From positions 124,001-188,000 of the forward strand of contig NZ_CAJURG010000001.1 in assembly GCF_910588715.1 (NCBI RefSeq): a DNA stretch of 64,000 bases. The letters run 5' to 3'. Position 1 is the stretch's first letter, and the number at the start of each line of letters is the position of its first letter. Shown here piece after piece: positions 43,367 to 52,854 of the stretch. The position numbers and the translations under genes are program-made. The stretch comes from an uncultured Clostridium sp. (GTDB lineage: Bacteria > Bacillota > Clostridia > Clostridiales > Clostridiaceae). Below the pieces are notes generated by a model. That model searched no databases. It saw only the letters and a program-made list of their open reading frames with translations, and had not been told where the DNA came from.

Positions 43367-45565
43367 ATGAATAATAAGAGAAGCTTTAAAGATAGAGCCG
43401 TTATGCGTAAAAGAATGGTTTTAGCTTTATGGTGTATTACTTCTGTGTTTGCCTTGTTAATTATTAGATTGTCTTATATTATGCTTGTTAAAAGATATGA
43501 TTATTCTAGTAGAGCTGAAGAACAGTGGACAAGTGAAGTTAGAATAGATTCAAGAAGAGGTAGAATTTTAGATAGAAATGGTAATGAGTTAGCTGTATCA
43601 GCGAATGTTTACAGAATAGATTTTGACTTAAATTCAATTAGGCAATATTTAAAAAAGAATCAAAAAACTACAGATGATATTGCTCCTTTAATTGCACAAG
43701 CAGTAGAAATGGATACAAATGCTGTTAAAGAAAAGCTTGAAACTAAACTTGCAAATGGTAAAGATGCAGGTTCTGCTACTTTAGTTAGAAGAATAAACAA
43801 AGAATTGTCTGATAAGGTTAAAGAGTTAAATATTCAAGGGGTTATAGTATCTCCAGATACTCAAAGGTATTATCCAGAAGGTCAATTTTTATCACATGTA
43901 TTAGGAAGTACTAATAGTGATGGACAAGGATTGACAGGTGTAGAGCTTCAATATAATGAATACCTTTCAGGGGTTCCAGGAATAAGAATAGCTGAATTAG
44001 ATAGAAATAGTGAATCTTTAGATTATACAATATCAAACTTTACAGCACCTATTGATGGTAAGGATGTTGAATTAACTATAGATAAAAATTTACAAGCTAT
44101 AGCAGAAAAGGTAGCAGAAAAAGGTCTTGTTGAAAACAAAGCAAAAAGGGTTTCTATACTTATAATGAATCCTCAAAATGGTGAAATATTGGCAATGGTT
44201 AACAAGCCAGATTTTGATCCTAATAATCCATTTGATGGATTTGAAGACTTTATAGGTGAAACGGATTCTGAAAAGCTTCAAAAAATGTGGAGAAATAGCT
44301 TAGTTAATGATACGTTTGAACCAGGATCAATATTTAAGGTAATTACAATGTCAACAGCTATAGAAGAAGGATTAGTTTCAGAATCTGATACATTTCAATG
44401 TGGAGGAAGTTTGCAAGTTGGTCCACATACTATACATTGTTGGAAGAGATCAGGACATGGAAGCCAAATTTTACCTGAAATACTTCAAAATTCATGCAAC
44501 GTTGGATTTATGAAATTAGGAGAGAAAATTGGTGCAGAAAAGCTTGTTGAATATATTAAAAAGTTTGGATTTGGGCAAATTTCAGGTGTGGATTTACCAG
44601 GAGAGGCAAGAGGTATAATAAAATCTGCTAAAAATATGAATGATGCTGACCTTGCAACAATATCTTTCGGTCAAACTAATACAGTTAATGCTGTTCAATA
44701 TATGACAGCGTATAATGCAATAGTTAATGGTGGAACATTAATACAACCACACATAATGAAATCTATTAGTCATGTTGATAGTAATGGAAATACAGTAGTG
44801 GATGAAGTTTTTGATCCAAAGACAATAAAAAATGTAATTTCAAAGGAAACAGCAGCAACCTTAAGAGATTACTTAGAAAGAACAGTAAATCAAGGTGGAT
44901 CTAATAAAACTTATATAGAAGGATACCATATTGGAGCAAAAACAGGTACTGCTCAAAAGGTTAATCCTTTAACAGGTTCTTATGAATCAGGAAAGTATAT
45001 ATCATCTATGGCAGGATTTGCAACAATTGAAAATCCTCAAATAACTGTATTTTTAAGTATAGATGAGCCAAGCAATGGGGCATATTACGCAGGTACAGTA
45101 ACAGCTCCTTTAGGAAAGGTATTGCTAGAAGATATATTTAATTATTTAGATAATGAATTTTCTCAAGATGAAAATTTAATTTTAAAAGATATAGTTATTC
45201 CAGAGATAAGGGGATTATCTGTTTCAGATGCTAAAAAGTTATTAAAGGAATATAATTTAGAATGCACTATAGAGGGAAATGGTGAAGTAATAACTAATAT
45301 GAAGCCTTATCCTGGATATACAATAAAGGAAAATTCTGTAATTAATCTTTACACAGATGAAAATGCAACTTATAATAAAGATGTTGTTATGCCTGATGTA
45401 AGGGGTTACTCAAAGGAATCAGCTATAGAACTTTTAGAGAGTTTAGGAATACAATATACTCTGCAAGGCGATGGAGTAGTAATAAATCAAAACATTCCTA
45501 ATGGTGAATTAATTTCAAAGGGTACTACTGTAAAGTTAACATTAAGTGCTGAGTATGGAGATTAA
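43367..45565 (+). CDS. spoVD: class B penicillin-binding protein with PASTA domains, SpoVD type
   Basis: 732 aa from the ATG at 43367 (GGAGGAG before it; the open frame extends to 43286 but that part looks untranslated). One membrane helix near residues 17-40, a PBP dimerisation domain (about 60-230), and a transpeptidase domain follow. The domain has the SIFK active serine (about 321-324), SCN, and KTGTAQK. Two PASTA repeats end the protein. It makes spore cortex peptidoglycan in sporulating relatives, with SpoVE (48132) as the glycosyltransferase partner; a septal FtsI role cannot be excluded since no second copy is in view. Confidence 0.9.
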   Translation: MNNKRSFKDRAVMRKRMVLALWCITSVFALLIIRLSYIMLVKRYDYSSRAEEQWTSEVRIDSRRGRILDRNGNELAVSANVYRIDFDLNSIRQYLKKNQKTTDDIAPLIAQAVEMDTNAVKEKLETKLANGKDAGSATLVRRINKELSDKVKELNIQGVIVSPDTQRYYPEGQFLSHVLGSTNSDGQGLTGVELQYNEYLSGVPGIRIAELDRNSESLDYTISNFTAPIDGKDVELTIDKNLQAIAEKVAEKGLVENKAKRVSILIMNPQNGEILAMVNKPDFDPNNPFDGFEDFIGETDSEKLQKMWRNSLVNDTFEPGSIFKVITMSTAIEEGLVSESDTFQCGGSLQVGPHTIHCWKRSGHGSQILPEILQNSCNVGFMKLGEKIGAEKLVEYIKKFGFGQISGVDLPGEARGIIKSAKNMNDADLATISFGQTNTVNAVQYMTAYNAIVNGGTLIQPHIMKSISHVDSNGNTVVDEVFDPKTIKNVISKETAATLRDYLERTVNQGGSNKTYIEGYHIGAKTGTAQKVNPLTGSYESGKYISSMAGFATIENPQITVFLSIDEPSNGAYYAGTVTAPLGKVLLEDIFNYLDNEFSQDENLILKDIVIPEIRGLSVSDAKKLLKEYNLECTIEGNGEVITNMKPYPGYTIKENSVINLYTDENATYNKDVVMPDVRGYSKESAIELLESLGIQYTLQGDGVVINQNIPNGELISKGTTVKLTLSAEYGD

Positions 45566-45574
45566 GATTTTTAT

Positions 45575-45608
45575 TTTAGCATGTGGGTTGATTCACATGC
45601 TAAATTTA
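45575..45608 (+). terminator. probable terminator after spoVD
   Basis: TTTAGCATGTG and CACATGCTAAA stem with an 8-nt loop; the tail has only TTT, so efficiency is uncertain. Confidence 0.6.
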
Positions 45609-45633
45609 TGTAAAAATAAAGAATTTTTTATGT

Positions 45634-45664
45634 TTGTATATGCAATTATATGATTGTCTATAAT
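45634..45664 (+). promoter_or_regulatory. possible murF promoter
   Basis: TTGTAT and TATAAT separated by 19 nt, a longer spacing than usual, 60 nt before murF. Confidence 0.45.
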
Positions 45665-45723
45665 TAAAGGAAAAGTACTTAGCAAAGAAAATAATATTTT
45701 AAGATGAAGGTAGGGTAATTATT

Positions 45724-47082
45724 ATGGAAATGACTTTTAATGAAATGCTAAATGCTATAGACGGAGAAGTTATTATAAAAAGTGAAGATGTTAGTTTTAA
45801 CAAATTATGTATTGATACTAGAAAAATAGAAAAAAACAATGTCTTTTTAGCAATTAAAGGCGCTAATTTCAATGGAAATGATTTTGCATTGAAAGCTTTA
45901 GAAGCTTGTGCATCTATTGTTATAATAGATGAAGTTAAATTTAATTTAAATGAAATAGAAAATAAGGGAACTATAGTTAAGGTAAAAAATACTAGAGAAG
46001 CATTATTAAATTTAGCTAAATTTTATAGAAAAAAATTAGGTCTTAAAGTTGTTGGGGTTACTGGATCAACGGGAAAGACATCAACTAAGGATTTAATAGC
46101 TGCTCTTTTAAGTCATAAGTATAAAGTATTTAAGACAAAAGGAAATTTTAATAATGATATAGGATTACCACTTATGATATTAGAGTTAACTTCAAAAGAT
46201 GATGTTGCAGTATTAGAAATGGGAATGAGCTCCTTAGGAGAAATTGAATTGCTTGCAGATGTTGCTAGACCAGATATAGCCGTTATAACCAATATTGGAT
46301 TATCTCATATAGAAAACTTAAAAACTCAAGAAAATATTTTAAAAGCTAAAATGGAAATTTCAACTTTCTTTAATAAAGAAAATACATTAATTATTAATGC
46401 AGAAGATAAACTATTGAAAAATGTTTACTCAAATAGATTTAAAGTTGAAAAAATTGGTTATAATCATGAATATGATGTTTATGCATCTAATATTATATTA
46501 AAGGAAGAAGAAACAGAGTTTTTAGCACATGCTTTTGGTGAAGAAGCTGTATTTAATTTACCAATGGCAGGTAAGCATAATGTATTAAATACAATGCTTG
46601 CTATTGAAGTTGCAAATTGTTTAAATGTTTCTTTTGAAGAAATGATTAAGGGACTAGAAAATTTAGAGGCTACTTCAATGAGGTTACAAGTGATAAAAAA
46701 GGAAGGTCTTATAATAATAAATGACTGTTATAATGCAAGTCCTGATTCAATGAAGTCTTCTTTAGATGTACTCTCAGCTTATAAAGATTATAGAAAAGTT
46801 GCAATTTTAGGTGATATGTACGAATTAGGAGAAGAATCAGAAAAAGCTCACTTTGAAGTAGGAGAATATGCAAAAGATAAGCTTGATATCTTAATAGTTA
46901 TAGGAAGATATATTAAAAACTTTAAAGATGGATTTAATAATGATAATATAATCATGTATAAAACTAAAGAGGAATGCATAAAGGAATTGAAAAATATTGT
47001 GAAACTGAATGACGTAGTATTAATTAAGGCATCTAGAGGTGTTAAGCTAGAGGATGTTGTAAAAAAATTAGAAGAGATATAA
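45724..47082 (+). CDS. murF: UDP-N-acetylmuramoyl-tripeptide:D-Ala-D-Ala ligase MurF
   Basis: A 452-aa Mur ligase. The P-loop is GVTGSTGKTSTKDL (about residue 115), the central domain has TNIGLSHIENL, and the C-terminal substrate domain has NDCYNASPDSMKSSLDVL and LGDMYELG. It adds the D-Ala-D-Ala dipeptide to make the pentapeptide. murE, which normally precedes it after the PBP gene, is absent; instead a terminator and possible promoter occupy the gap. Confidence 0.95.
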   Translation: MEMTFNEMLNAIDGEVIIKSEDVSFNKLCIDTRKIEKNNVFLAIKGANFNGNDFALKALEACASIVIIDEVKFNLNEIENKGTIVKVKNTREALLNLAKFYRKKLGLKVVGVTGSTGKTSTKDLIAALLSHKYKVFKTKGNFNNDIGLPLMILELTSKDDVAVLEMGMSSLGEIELLADVARPDIAVITNIGLSHIENLKTQENILKAKMEISTFFNKENTLIINAEDKLLKNVYSNRFKVEKIGYNHEYDVYASNIILKEEETEFLAHAFGEEAVFNLPMAGKHNVLNTMLAIEVANCLNVSFEEMIKGLENLEATSMRLQVIKKEGLIIINDCYNASPDSMKSSLDVLSAYKDYRKVAILGDMYELGEESEKAHFEVGEYAKDKLDILIVIGRYIKNFKDGFNNDNIIMYKTKEECIKELKNIVKLNDVVLIKASRGVKLEDVVKKLEEI

Positions 47083-47137
47083 TTCAACGAAGGAGATGAA
47101 CTGTTAGTTATAGCAGTCAAAAATGGGGGATGGTATT

Positions 47138-48109
47138 ATGAATATGTTAACAGGAAATTTAACAAAAATATTAATATTAACGTTTGTAATAGGGGTTATT
47201 GTAACTTTAATACTTGGCCCAATTACAATACCACTTTTAAGAAGATTAAAGTTTGGTCAAAATATTAGAGAAGAAGGACCTAAAAGTCATTTAAAGAAAG
47301 CAGGAACTCCTACAATGGGAGGAATAATGTTTATTCTCTCAACAACGATTGTAATGATTATTATGAGTGATAGTTTTACTGAAAAAGGGGTAATAGCATT
47401 ATATTCACTTATTGCATTTGGATTTATTGGGTTTTTAGATGATCTTTTAAAGATATTAAAAAAGCAAAGTGAAGGATTAAAAGCATGGCAAAAGATGATT
47501 TTATTATTAATTGTTTCAGGAGCATTTGGTTATTATAGTTATGTTAATTTGCCACATGATATTGTAATACCTTTCACTGACTTTAAGCTTCCTTTAGGTG
47601 TATTATATGTTCCATTTGTTATATTTGTTTATGCAGCTATGACAAATGCAGTTAATTTAACAGATGGTTTAGATGGATTAGCATCAACAGTATCAGTTTT
47701 AGTTTTAACATTCTTTGGAGTTCTAACATTCTTAATTAAAGATTATTCATTAACTATGTTTTCAGTTGCATTAATTGCAGGATTAGTTGGATTTTTAAGA
47801 TTTAATGCATATCCTGCAAAGGTGTTTATGGGAGATACAGGTTCTCTAGCAATTGGTGGAGCTATTACTACAATAGCAATAATAAGTGGATATCCTTTAC
47901 TTATAGTAATAGTTGGAGGAATATATGTTGTAGAAGCTTTATCAGTAATAATACAAGTTACTTCATTTAAATTAACTGGAAAAAGAGTATTTAAAATGGC
48001 TCCAATTCACCATCACTTTGAACAATGTGGATGGAATGAAGTAAAAGTAGTTACAGTATTTTCAATAATAACAGTAGTTTTATGTATAATAGGGTTTTTT
48101 GCAATTTAG
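47138..48109 (+). CDS. mraY: phospho-N-acetylmuramoyl-pentapeptide transferase MraY
   Basis: 323 aa with about ten membrane helices. EEGPKSHLKKAGTPTMGG, FLDDLLKI (catalytic Asp pair), NAVNLTDGLDGLA and MAPIHHHFE (the His loop) are the MraY signatures. It transfers phospho-MurNAc-pentapeptide to undecaprenyl phosphate to give lipid I. GGGGGATGG supports the ATG at 47138 rather than 47123. Confidence 0.96.
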   Translation: MNMLTGNLTKILILTFVIGVIVTLILGPITIPLLRRLKFGQNIREEGPKSHLKKAGTPTMGGIMFILSTTIVMIIMSDSFTEKGVIALYSLIAFGFIGFLDDLLKILKKQSEGLKAWQKMILLLIVSGAFGYYSYVNLPHDIVIPFTDFKLPLGVLYVPFVIFVYAAMTNAVNLTDGLDGLASTVSVLVLTFFGVLTFLIKDYSLTMFSVALIAGLVGFLRFNAYPAKVFMGDTGSLAIGGAITTIAIISGYPLLIVIVGGIYVVEALSVIIQVTSFKLTGKRVFKMAPIHHHFEQCGWNEVKVVTVFSIITVVLCIIGFFAI

Positions 48110-48131
48110 TAATTAAATTGGAGGAATGTCT

Positions 48132-49256
48132 ATGAGTTTTTATAAGCCCAAAGAAAAAAAAGAAGTAGGGCAAATTGATTATGGTATATTTTATACTTTA
48201 TGTATACTATTATCAATAGGAGTTGTTATGGTATATTCAACAAGTTCTTTTTATGCCATGTTTCATAATAATGACAGTATGTATTTCTTTAAAAGACAAT
48301 TAGCTTGGGCAATAATAGGTGTAATATCTATGTCTGTAATGATGTCTATAGATTATCATAAACTAAAGAAAATAACACCTAAATTACTTTTATTAACAAT
48401 ACCATTACTTATTGCTGTATTTTTCTTTCCAGCAATAAATGGTGCAAAAAGATGGATTTCTTTAGGTCCATTATCTTTTCAACCATCAGAATTAACAAAA
48501 TATGCAGTTGTAATGTTTTTAGCTCTTAGCATAGATATTAAGGGAGATAAAGTTAAGGAGTTCTGGAGTGGATTAATACCTTACTTATGTATATCTGGTT
48601 TCTTTGCTGCTCTTATTTTAGCAGAGCATAATATGAGTATAGCTTCTATTATTATGATAGTTACTTTTATAATGCTTTTTGTGGCAGGGGGGAAAATTAA
48701 GCATCTGTTTGGTATAATTATGCCAGCAATGTTAACACTTGCAATATTCTTTATTTTTAGTTCTGATTATAGAAGAGAAAGAATGTTAAACTTTATAGAC
48801 CCATGGAAAGATGCAGCAGATGCTGGATATCAATTGATACAATCTTTCTTAGCACTGGGTTCTGGTGGACTTACAGGATTAGGCCTTGGGCAATCGAGAC
48901 AAAAGACATTATACATGCCTGAACCTCACAATGACTTTATTTTCTCTATAATAGGAGAAGAGGTTGGGTTAATTGGATGTTTAGTTATTATAAGTTTATT
49001 TTTAATATTTATATGGAGAGGTGTTAGAGTTGCAATGAATGCTAAAGATACCTACGGTAAGCTTTTAGCTATGGGAATTACATCTATAATAGCAGTTCAA
49101 GCTATTATTAATATAGCTGTTGTAACTGGTTCTATGCCAGTAACTGGAGTGCCTATGCCGTTTATAAGTTATGGTGGTACCTCTCTTGTAATAAATCTAA
49201 CAGCCATGGGAATATTATTAAATATATCAAGACAAGTTGAAAAGAAAGTAATTTAA
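48132..49256 (+). CDS. spoVE: SEDS-family peptidoglycan polymerase, SpoVE/FtsW
   Basis: 374 aa, ten membrane helices. AKRWISLGPLSFQPSELTK and PEPHNDFIFSIIGEEVGL are the SEDS signatures. VPMPFISYGGTS is near the end. These enzymes polymerise glycan from lipid II with a class B PBP partner. SpoVE is favoured because its neighbours are spoVD, murF and mraY, but a septal FtsW role cannot be ruled out. TTGGAGG supports ATG 48132 over 48126. murD and murG are not present between this gene and ftsQ. Confidence 0.88.
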   Translation: MSFYKPKEKKEVGQIDYGIFYTLCILLSIGVVMVYSTSSFYAMFHNNDSMYFFKRQLAWAIIGVISMSVMMSIDYHKLKKITPKLLLLTIPLLIAVFFFPAINGAKRWISLGPLSFQPSELTKYAVVMFLALSIDIKGDKVKEFWSGLIPYLCISGFFAALILAEHNMSIASIIMIVTFIMLFVAGGKIKHLFGIIMPAMLTLAIFFIFSSDYRRERMLNFIDPWKDAADAGYQLIQSFLALGSGGLTGLGLGQSRQKTLYMPEPHNDFIFSIIGEEVGLIGCLVIISLFLIFIWRGVRVAMNAKDTYGKLLAMGITSIIAVQAIINIAVVTGSMPVTGVPMPFISYGGTSLVINLTAMGILLNISRQVEKKVI

Positions 49257-49260
49257 AATT

Positions 49261-49301
49261 AATTAAGAGTTTCTTGTTATAAAGAAGCTCTTAATTTTTT
49301 T
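49261..49301 (+). terminator. Rho-independent terminator after spoVE
   Basis: ATTAAGAGTTTCTT and AAGAAGCTCTTAAT with one G-U pair and a T7 tail. Confidence 0.92.
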
Positions 49302-49404
49302 ATGTAAAATAGAAAAAGAATAATATAAAATAATTATAAAAAATTATAGATTTTATGGTAAAATTAGAATAAATAATTGAAACTAAAAAGGGATAAGGTA
49401 ACTG

Positions 49405-50217
49405 ATGAAAGAGGTAAAAAATTTTATAAAGGCTAAAAAAAGAAAAAAAATAATAAAAAAGGTTATGTTAATTGCCAGTGTTGTTTCTGTTGCGGGGTTT
49501 ATTTTTATAACAAAGGCTCCAATATTTAATATTAAATCAATTGTTTTAAGGGGGAATGTTACAATTGCAAATGAAACTATTTTAAGTGGAATTAGAGATA
49601 AAATAGGACTAAACATATTTACAATAAATCAAAAGGATATAAAAGAGAAGGTTTTAGAAAATAGATATGTAAGTACTGTAGAAATTAAAAGGAAAGGGAT
49701 AAATACATTAGAGGTAAATATTACAGAAGAAGCACCAGTATATTATATTGATAATGGAGTTGAATTATTAATTATAAATAATGACTTGGAAGTTCTAGAA
49801 GAAGCGGAGAGTATAGAAGGAAGAAATTTAGTTGAAGTTAGAGGAATTGATTTTTCAGCTAAGGATGATGAAAATAGAGCTGATGAATTTAATTCTTACA
49901 AAAGTATTTTATCTAAATTTTATCCTTTTATTTCAAAGAATAGAGAAGCAGTGTATTTATCAAGTTTAGATTTAAGTAATATAATAAATATAATTGGCTA
50001 TATTGGAGATGTAGAAATATTTTTTGGTGATGATAATGATTTACATAATAAAATGGAAAATGTATACAGAATAATGTTAGCTGATAATATAGACATAAAA
50101 AAGGGATATATAAATGTTAGTTTTAAGGGGGCCCCTGTGGTGAAAATTGAAGAAGTAAAAGAAGATACGAGCGAAAATAATCCTAAGCTAAATGATAATA
50201 TAGAACCAATGGAATAG
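49405..50217 (+). CDS. ftsQ: cell-division protein FtsQ/DivIB
   Basis: 270 aa. A basic N-terminal cytoplasmic tail (KAKKRKKIIKK) precedes one membrane helix (VMLIASVVSVAGFIFI). A POTRA domain follows (FNIKSIVLRGNVTI to VNITEEAPVYYI), and a less conserved C-terminal beta domain ends the protein. It stabilises the FtsL-FtsB complex. AAGGGATAAGG lies before the ATG. First gene of a transcript running into DUF881-sbp-DUF881. Confidence 0.85.
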   Translation: MKEVKNFIKAKKRKKIIKKVMLIASVVSVAGFIFITKAPIFNIKSIVLRGNVTIANETILSGIRDKIGLNIFTINQKDIKEKVLENRYVSTVEIKRKGINTLEVNITEEAPVYYIDNGVELLIINNDLEVLEEAESIEGRNLVEVRGIDFSAKDDENRADEFNSYKSILSKFYPFISKNREAVYLSSLDLSNIINIIGYIGDVEIFFGDDNDLHNKMENVYRIMLADNIDIKKGYINVSFKGAPVVKIEEVKEDTSENNPKLNDNIEPME

Positions 50218-50227
50218 GAGGGCAACT

Positions 50228-50947
50228 ATGAAAAAATTAGTATCTCAATTACTTGTAGCTTTAGTATGTTTGCTTCTAGGATTTTTATTAACACATCAAT
50301 TCAAGAAGTTGAGTATGGTCAATGGTAGCAATATAGATTATGATAATGCTAATATATTATCAGAAATAGAAAATTTAAAAAAAGAAAAGGAAGATCTTCA
50401 AAAAAATAATGAAATATTATCTGAAGAGATTAAAAAGCTTGAAGATGCAGCAGCAAAGGAAGGAGAAATTGAAGGAGAAATAAAAAAGCAACTTGATAAT
50501 ACAAGAATGCAAATTGGACTTTTAGATGTTAAAGGTCCTGGAATTTCAATAACTTTAACACTTAAAAATTCTGTTTTTGGTACAAATGGAACTCAGTTAA
50601 TAAACACTATAAGTGAGGAGGAAATTGTAAATTTAATAAATTCTTTATGGTATGCTGGTGCAGAAGCAATTTCAATAAATGAAATGCGAATTACTCCTCA
50701 AACAGGAATAAAAATGGCAGGAAGCTCCATTTCAATTGGATCAGCAGGAAGAATAGATCCTAATAGTACAATTGTTATAAAAGCGATAGGGGATAAAAAT
50801 AAATTAAATATTGCAGTTAATTTCCCAGGGGTACTAGATTATGGTGCTTTAAAAAGCTATATTAGTGATGTTAAACAAATGGATGATATAACAATAGCAA
50901 AAACAACACAATCATTAAGATATGAGTATATAAAACCAGTTCAATAA
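50228..50947 (+). CDS. DUF881-family membrane-anchored protein (first copy)
   Basis: 239 aa with an N-terminal membrane helix (LLVALVCLLLGFLLTHQF), a coiled coil about residues 40-85 (IENLKKEKEDLQKNNEIL) and a C-terminal DUF881 alpha/beta domain beginning VKGPGISITLTL. The SLWYAGAEAISINEMRI block is the most conserved part. YlxW/YlxX of Bacillus belong here; their function is unknown, but they sit with division genes. Paralogous to the gene at 51310-52056. Confidence 0.82.
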   Translation: MKKLVSQLLVALVCLLLGFLLTHQFKKLSMVNGSNIDYDNANILSEIENLKKEKEDLQKNNEILSEEIKKLEDAAAKEGEIEGEIKKQLDNTRMQIGLLDVKGPGISITLTLKNSVFGTNGTQLINTISEEEIVNLINSLWYAGAEAISINEMRITPQTGIKMAGSSISIGSAGRIDPNSTIVIKAIGDKNKLNIAVNFPGVLDYGALKSYISDVKQMDDITIAKTTQSLRYEYIKPVQ

Positions 50948-50958
50948 AGGAGGAAATT

Positions 50959-51309
50959 ATGATAGCATTTATTGGTTTATTATTAGGAGTTTTTTTAGGA
51001 TTAGTATTTGATATAAATATACCGGAAAAATTTTCTCCATATATGTCTGTAGCAATATTAGCATGTTTAGATTCTGTATTTGGTGCATTTAGAGCAACGC
51101 TTAATAAAAATTTTAAGGCAGATATATTTATATCAGGTTTTTTTGGAAATTCACTTCTTGCAGCTGGGCTTGCTTATTTAGGAGATAAATTAGGAATTCC
51201 TATATATATTGCAGCGGTAATTGTATTTGGAGGAAGAATATTTGATAACTTCGGTTCTATAAGAAGAATATTATTAAAAAAATATAGAGATATTCAAAGG
51301 GGTGATTAA
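50959..51309 (+). CDS. sbp: small basic protein (Sbp, DUF1290)
   Basis: A 116-aa membrane protein with about three hydrophobic segments. AILACLDSVFGAFRATLNK and VIVFGGRIFDNFGSIRR are the family blocks. A GGAGG ribosome binding site precedes the ATG, and the next gene starts immediately after its stop. Function unknown; conserved among sporulating Firmicutes beside divIB. Confidence 0.85.
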   Translation: MIAFIGLLLGVFLGLVFDINIPEKFSPYMSVAILACLDSVFGAFRATLNKNFKADIFISGFFGNSLLAAGLAYLGDKLGIPIYIAAVIVFGGRIFDNFGSIRRILLKKYRDIQRGD

Positions 51310-52056
51310 GTGAAAAGCTATAGAAATAGGTTTTTTATTTTAATTGCTACCATATTACTTGGATTTTTAATTGTAATTAATATAAGTAAAAATGACGTTA
51401 AAGGTTTTTTTAATTTAAGTTCTATGGAATATAAAGATGCTATAGATGAAAGAAATAGGCTTTATGATGAAATATCAATATTAAATGATGATAACTATGA
51501 ATTATTAAAAAGAATTGAAAGTTTAGATATTAATGATAAAAATACTAAGGAAAATAATGAAAAAGTTATTGAAAATATGAGAAATCAGTTATCTACTTAT
51601 TTAGATATTGCTGGGAAAAAGGAAGTGAAGGGGCCGGGAATAGTTTTAACTATTTATGATGGTGAGTACGATATAAACAAAGATGATCAATTAGAAGTAG
51701 ATAGAAGAACCTTACATTCAATAGATGCAGCTATGGTTTTAAATGATTTAAGAGTTGCAGGTGCCGAAGGAATAGCTATTAATAATTATAGAATTTTAAA
51801 TACCACAGGACTTGTATGTGCATGGGCATTTATAAGATTTGAGGAGAATGGTAATGAAATGGAAGGTAGTCCTTTTAAATTTTACGCAATAGGAGATCCT
51901 GAACAATTAGAAACTTCGTTATTTACAGAAGGAAGCTATATAAATAAACTAATAATTAGAAAATTAAATATAACTATAGAAAAATTTGATGAATTAATAT
52001 TGCCAAAATCAAAAAAATTAATAGAATCAAAATTTATGAATAGAAAAGATAATTAA
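51310..52056 (+). CDS. DUF881-family membrane-anchored protein (second copy)
   Basis: A 248-aa protein with an N-terminal membrane helix (FFILIATILLGFLIVINI), a coiled coil (about 40-80) and a DUF881 domain (VKGPGIVLTIYD, then LNDLRVAGAEGIAINNYRI). It starts at GTG 51310, directly abutting the sbp stop, with GGGGTGA before it. The pair of DUF881 genes flanking sbp looks like an old duplication. It closes the ftsQ transcript. Confidence 0.82.
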   Translation: MKSYRNRFFILIATILLGFLIVINISKNDVKGFFNLSSMEYKDAIDERNRLYDEISILNDDNYELLKRIESLDINDKNTKENNEKVIENMRNQLSTYLDIAGKKEVKGPGIVLTIYDGEYDINKDDQLEVDRRTLHSIDAAMVLNDLRVAGAEGIAINNYRILNTTGLVCAWAFIRFEENGNEMEGSPFKFYAIGDPEQLETSLFTEGSYINKLIIRKLNITIEKFDELILPKSKKLIESKFMNRKDN

Positions 52057-52069
52057 ATTAAAAAAAGTA

Positions 52070-52098
52070 TTAAAAATTTTCAAGAAAAATGTTATAAT
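52070..52098 (+). promoter_or_regulatory. possible promoter of the yggS-sepF-divIVA genes
   Basis: A perfect TATAAT at 52093-52098 with a weak TTAAAA 17 nt upstream. The region between here and yggS is an untranslated leader of about 80 nt. Confidence 0.5.
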
Positions 52099-52168
52099 TA
52101 AAAGGAAGTTTAGAAGGGAATTTTATACTTTTGAAGAATAATAATGTTTATAGATAAGTAACTCTTTC

Positions 52169-52186
52169 AAAGGAGGGATTAATATT
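52169..52186 (+). promoter_or_regulatory. yggS ribosome binding site with ATT start codon
   Basis: AAAGGAGGGATTAATATT: the GGAGG core at 52172-52176 lies 7 nt before ATT at 52184. The reading frame upstream is stopped by TAG at 52151-52153 and contains no ATG, GTG or TTG. Confidence 0.7.
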
Positions 52187-52840
52187 AGTATTTCAGAAAA
52201 AACAATAGAAATTTTAAATGAAATACCTAATGATATTACTTTAGTAGCGGTATCTAAGACAAAGCCAGTAGAAATGATAATTGAATCATACAATGTTGGA
52301 CAAAAAGACTTTGGAGAGAACAAGGTTCAAGAACTAATCTTTAAAAGAGAAATGTTACCAAAAGATATAAGATGGCATTTTATAGGTAAGCTTCAAACTA
52401 ATAAAGTTAAATATTTGGTAAATAATGTGTATTTAATACATTCGTTATCTAGTGTAAAATTATTAGAGAAAATAGAAAGTGAATTTGGCAAAAATAATTC
52501 TTCTGCTAATGTACTTATTCAAATAAATATAGGCAGGGAAGAAAGTAAAAGTGGCATTTATGAAGAAGAGTTAAATGATATAATTTTTGCTATAGAAAAA
52601 TGTAATCATGTAAAGGCTAAAGGAATTATGGTTATAATACCTAAAGGTAATGAAGAAGAAAATAGATATTATTTTAGAAAAACAAAAAAAATTTTTGATA
52701 GTTTAAAAGAAAAAGATTTTAAGAATATATCTATGGAAATTTTATCTATGGGGATGACAAATGATTATAAGATTGCAATTCAAGAAGGAGCTAATTTAGT
52801 TAGAATCGGTTCTGGAATATTTGGAATAAGGGAAAAATAG
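52184..52840 (+). CDS. yggS: YggS/YlmE-family PLP homeostasis protein, with apparent ATT start
   Basis: 218 aa if begun at ATT 52184, the normal family length. The first canonical in-frame start is ATG 52274, which would give 188 aa and would lose the PLP lysine: K25 lies in TLVAVSKTKP, encoded upstream. WHFIGKLQTNKVKYL, IHSLSSVKLLEKI, MGMTNDYKIAIQEGANLVRI and the C-terminal GSGIFG motif confirm the family. An excellent ribosome binding site precedes the ATT and no other gene occupies the gap. YggS proteins bind PLP and buffer it in the cell. It is followed closely by sepF. Confidence 0.9.
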   Translation: MSISEKTIEILNEIPNDITLVAVSKTKPVEMIIESYNVGQKDFGENKVQELIFKREMLPKDIRWHFIGKLQTNKVKYLVNNVYLIHSLSSVKLLEKIESEFGKNNSSANVLIQINIGREESKSGIYEEELNDIIFAIEKCNHVKAKGIMVIIPKGNEEENRYYFRKTKKIFDSLKEKDFKNISMEILSMGMTNDYKIAIQEGANLVRIGSGIFGIREK

Positions 52841-52854
52841 GAGGATATAGTAAA

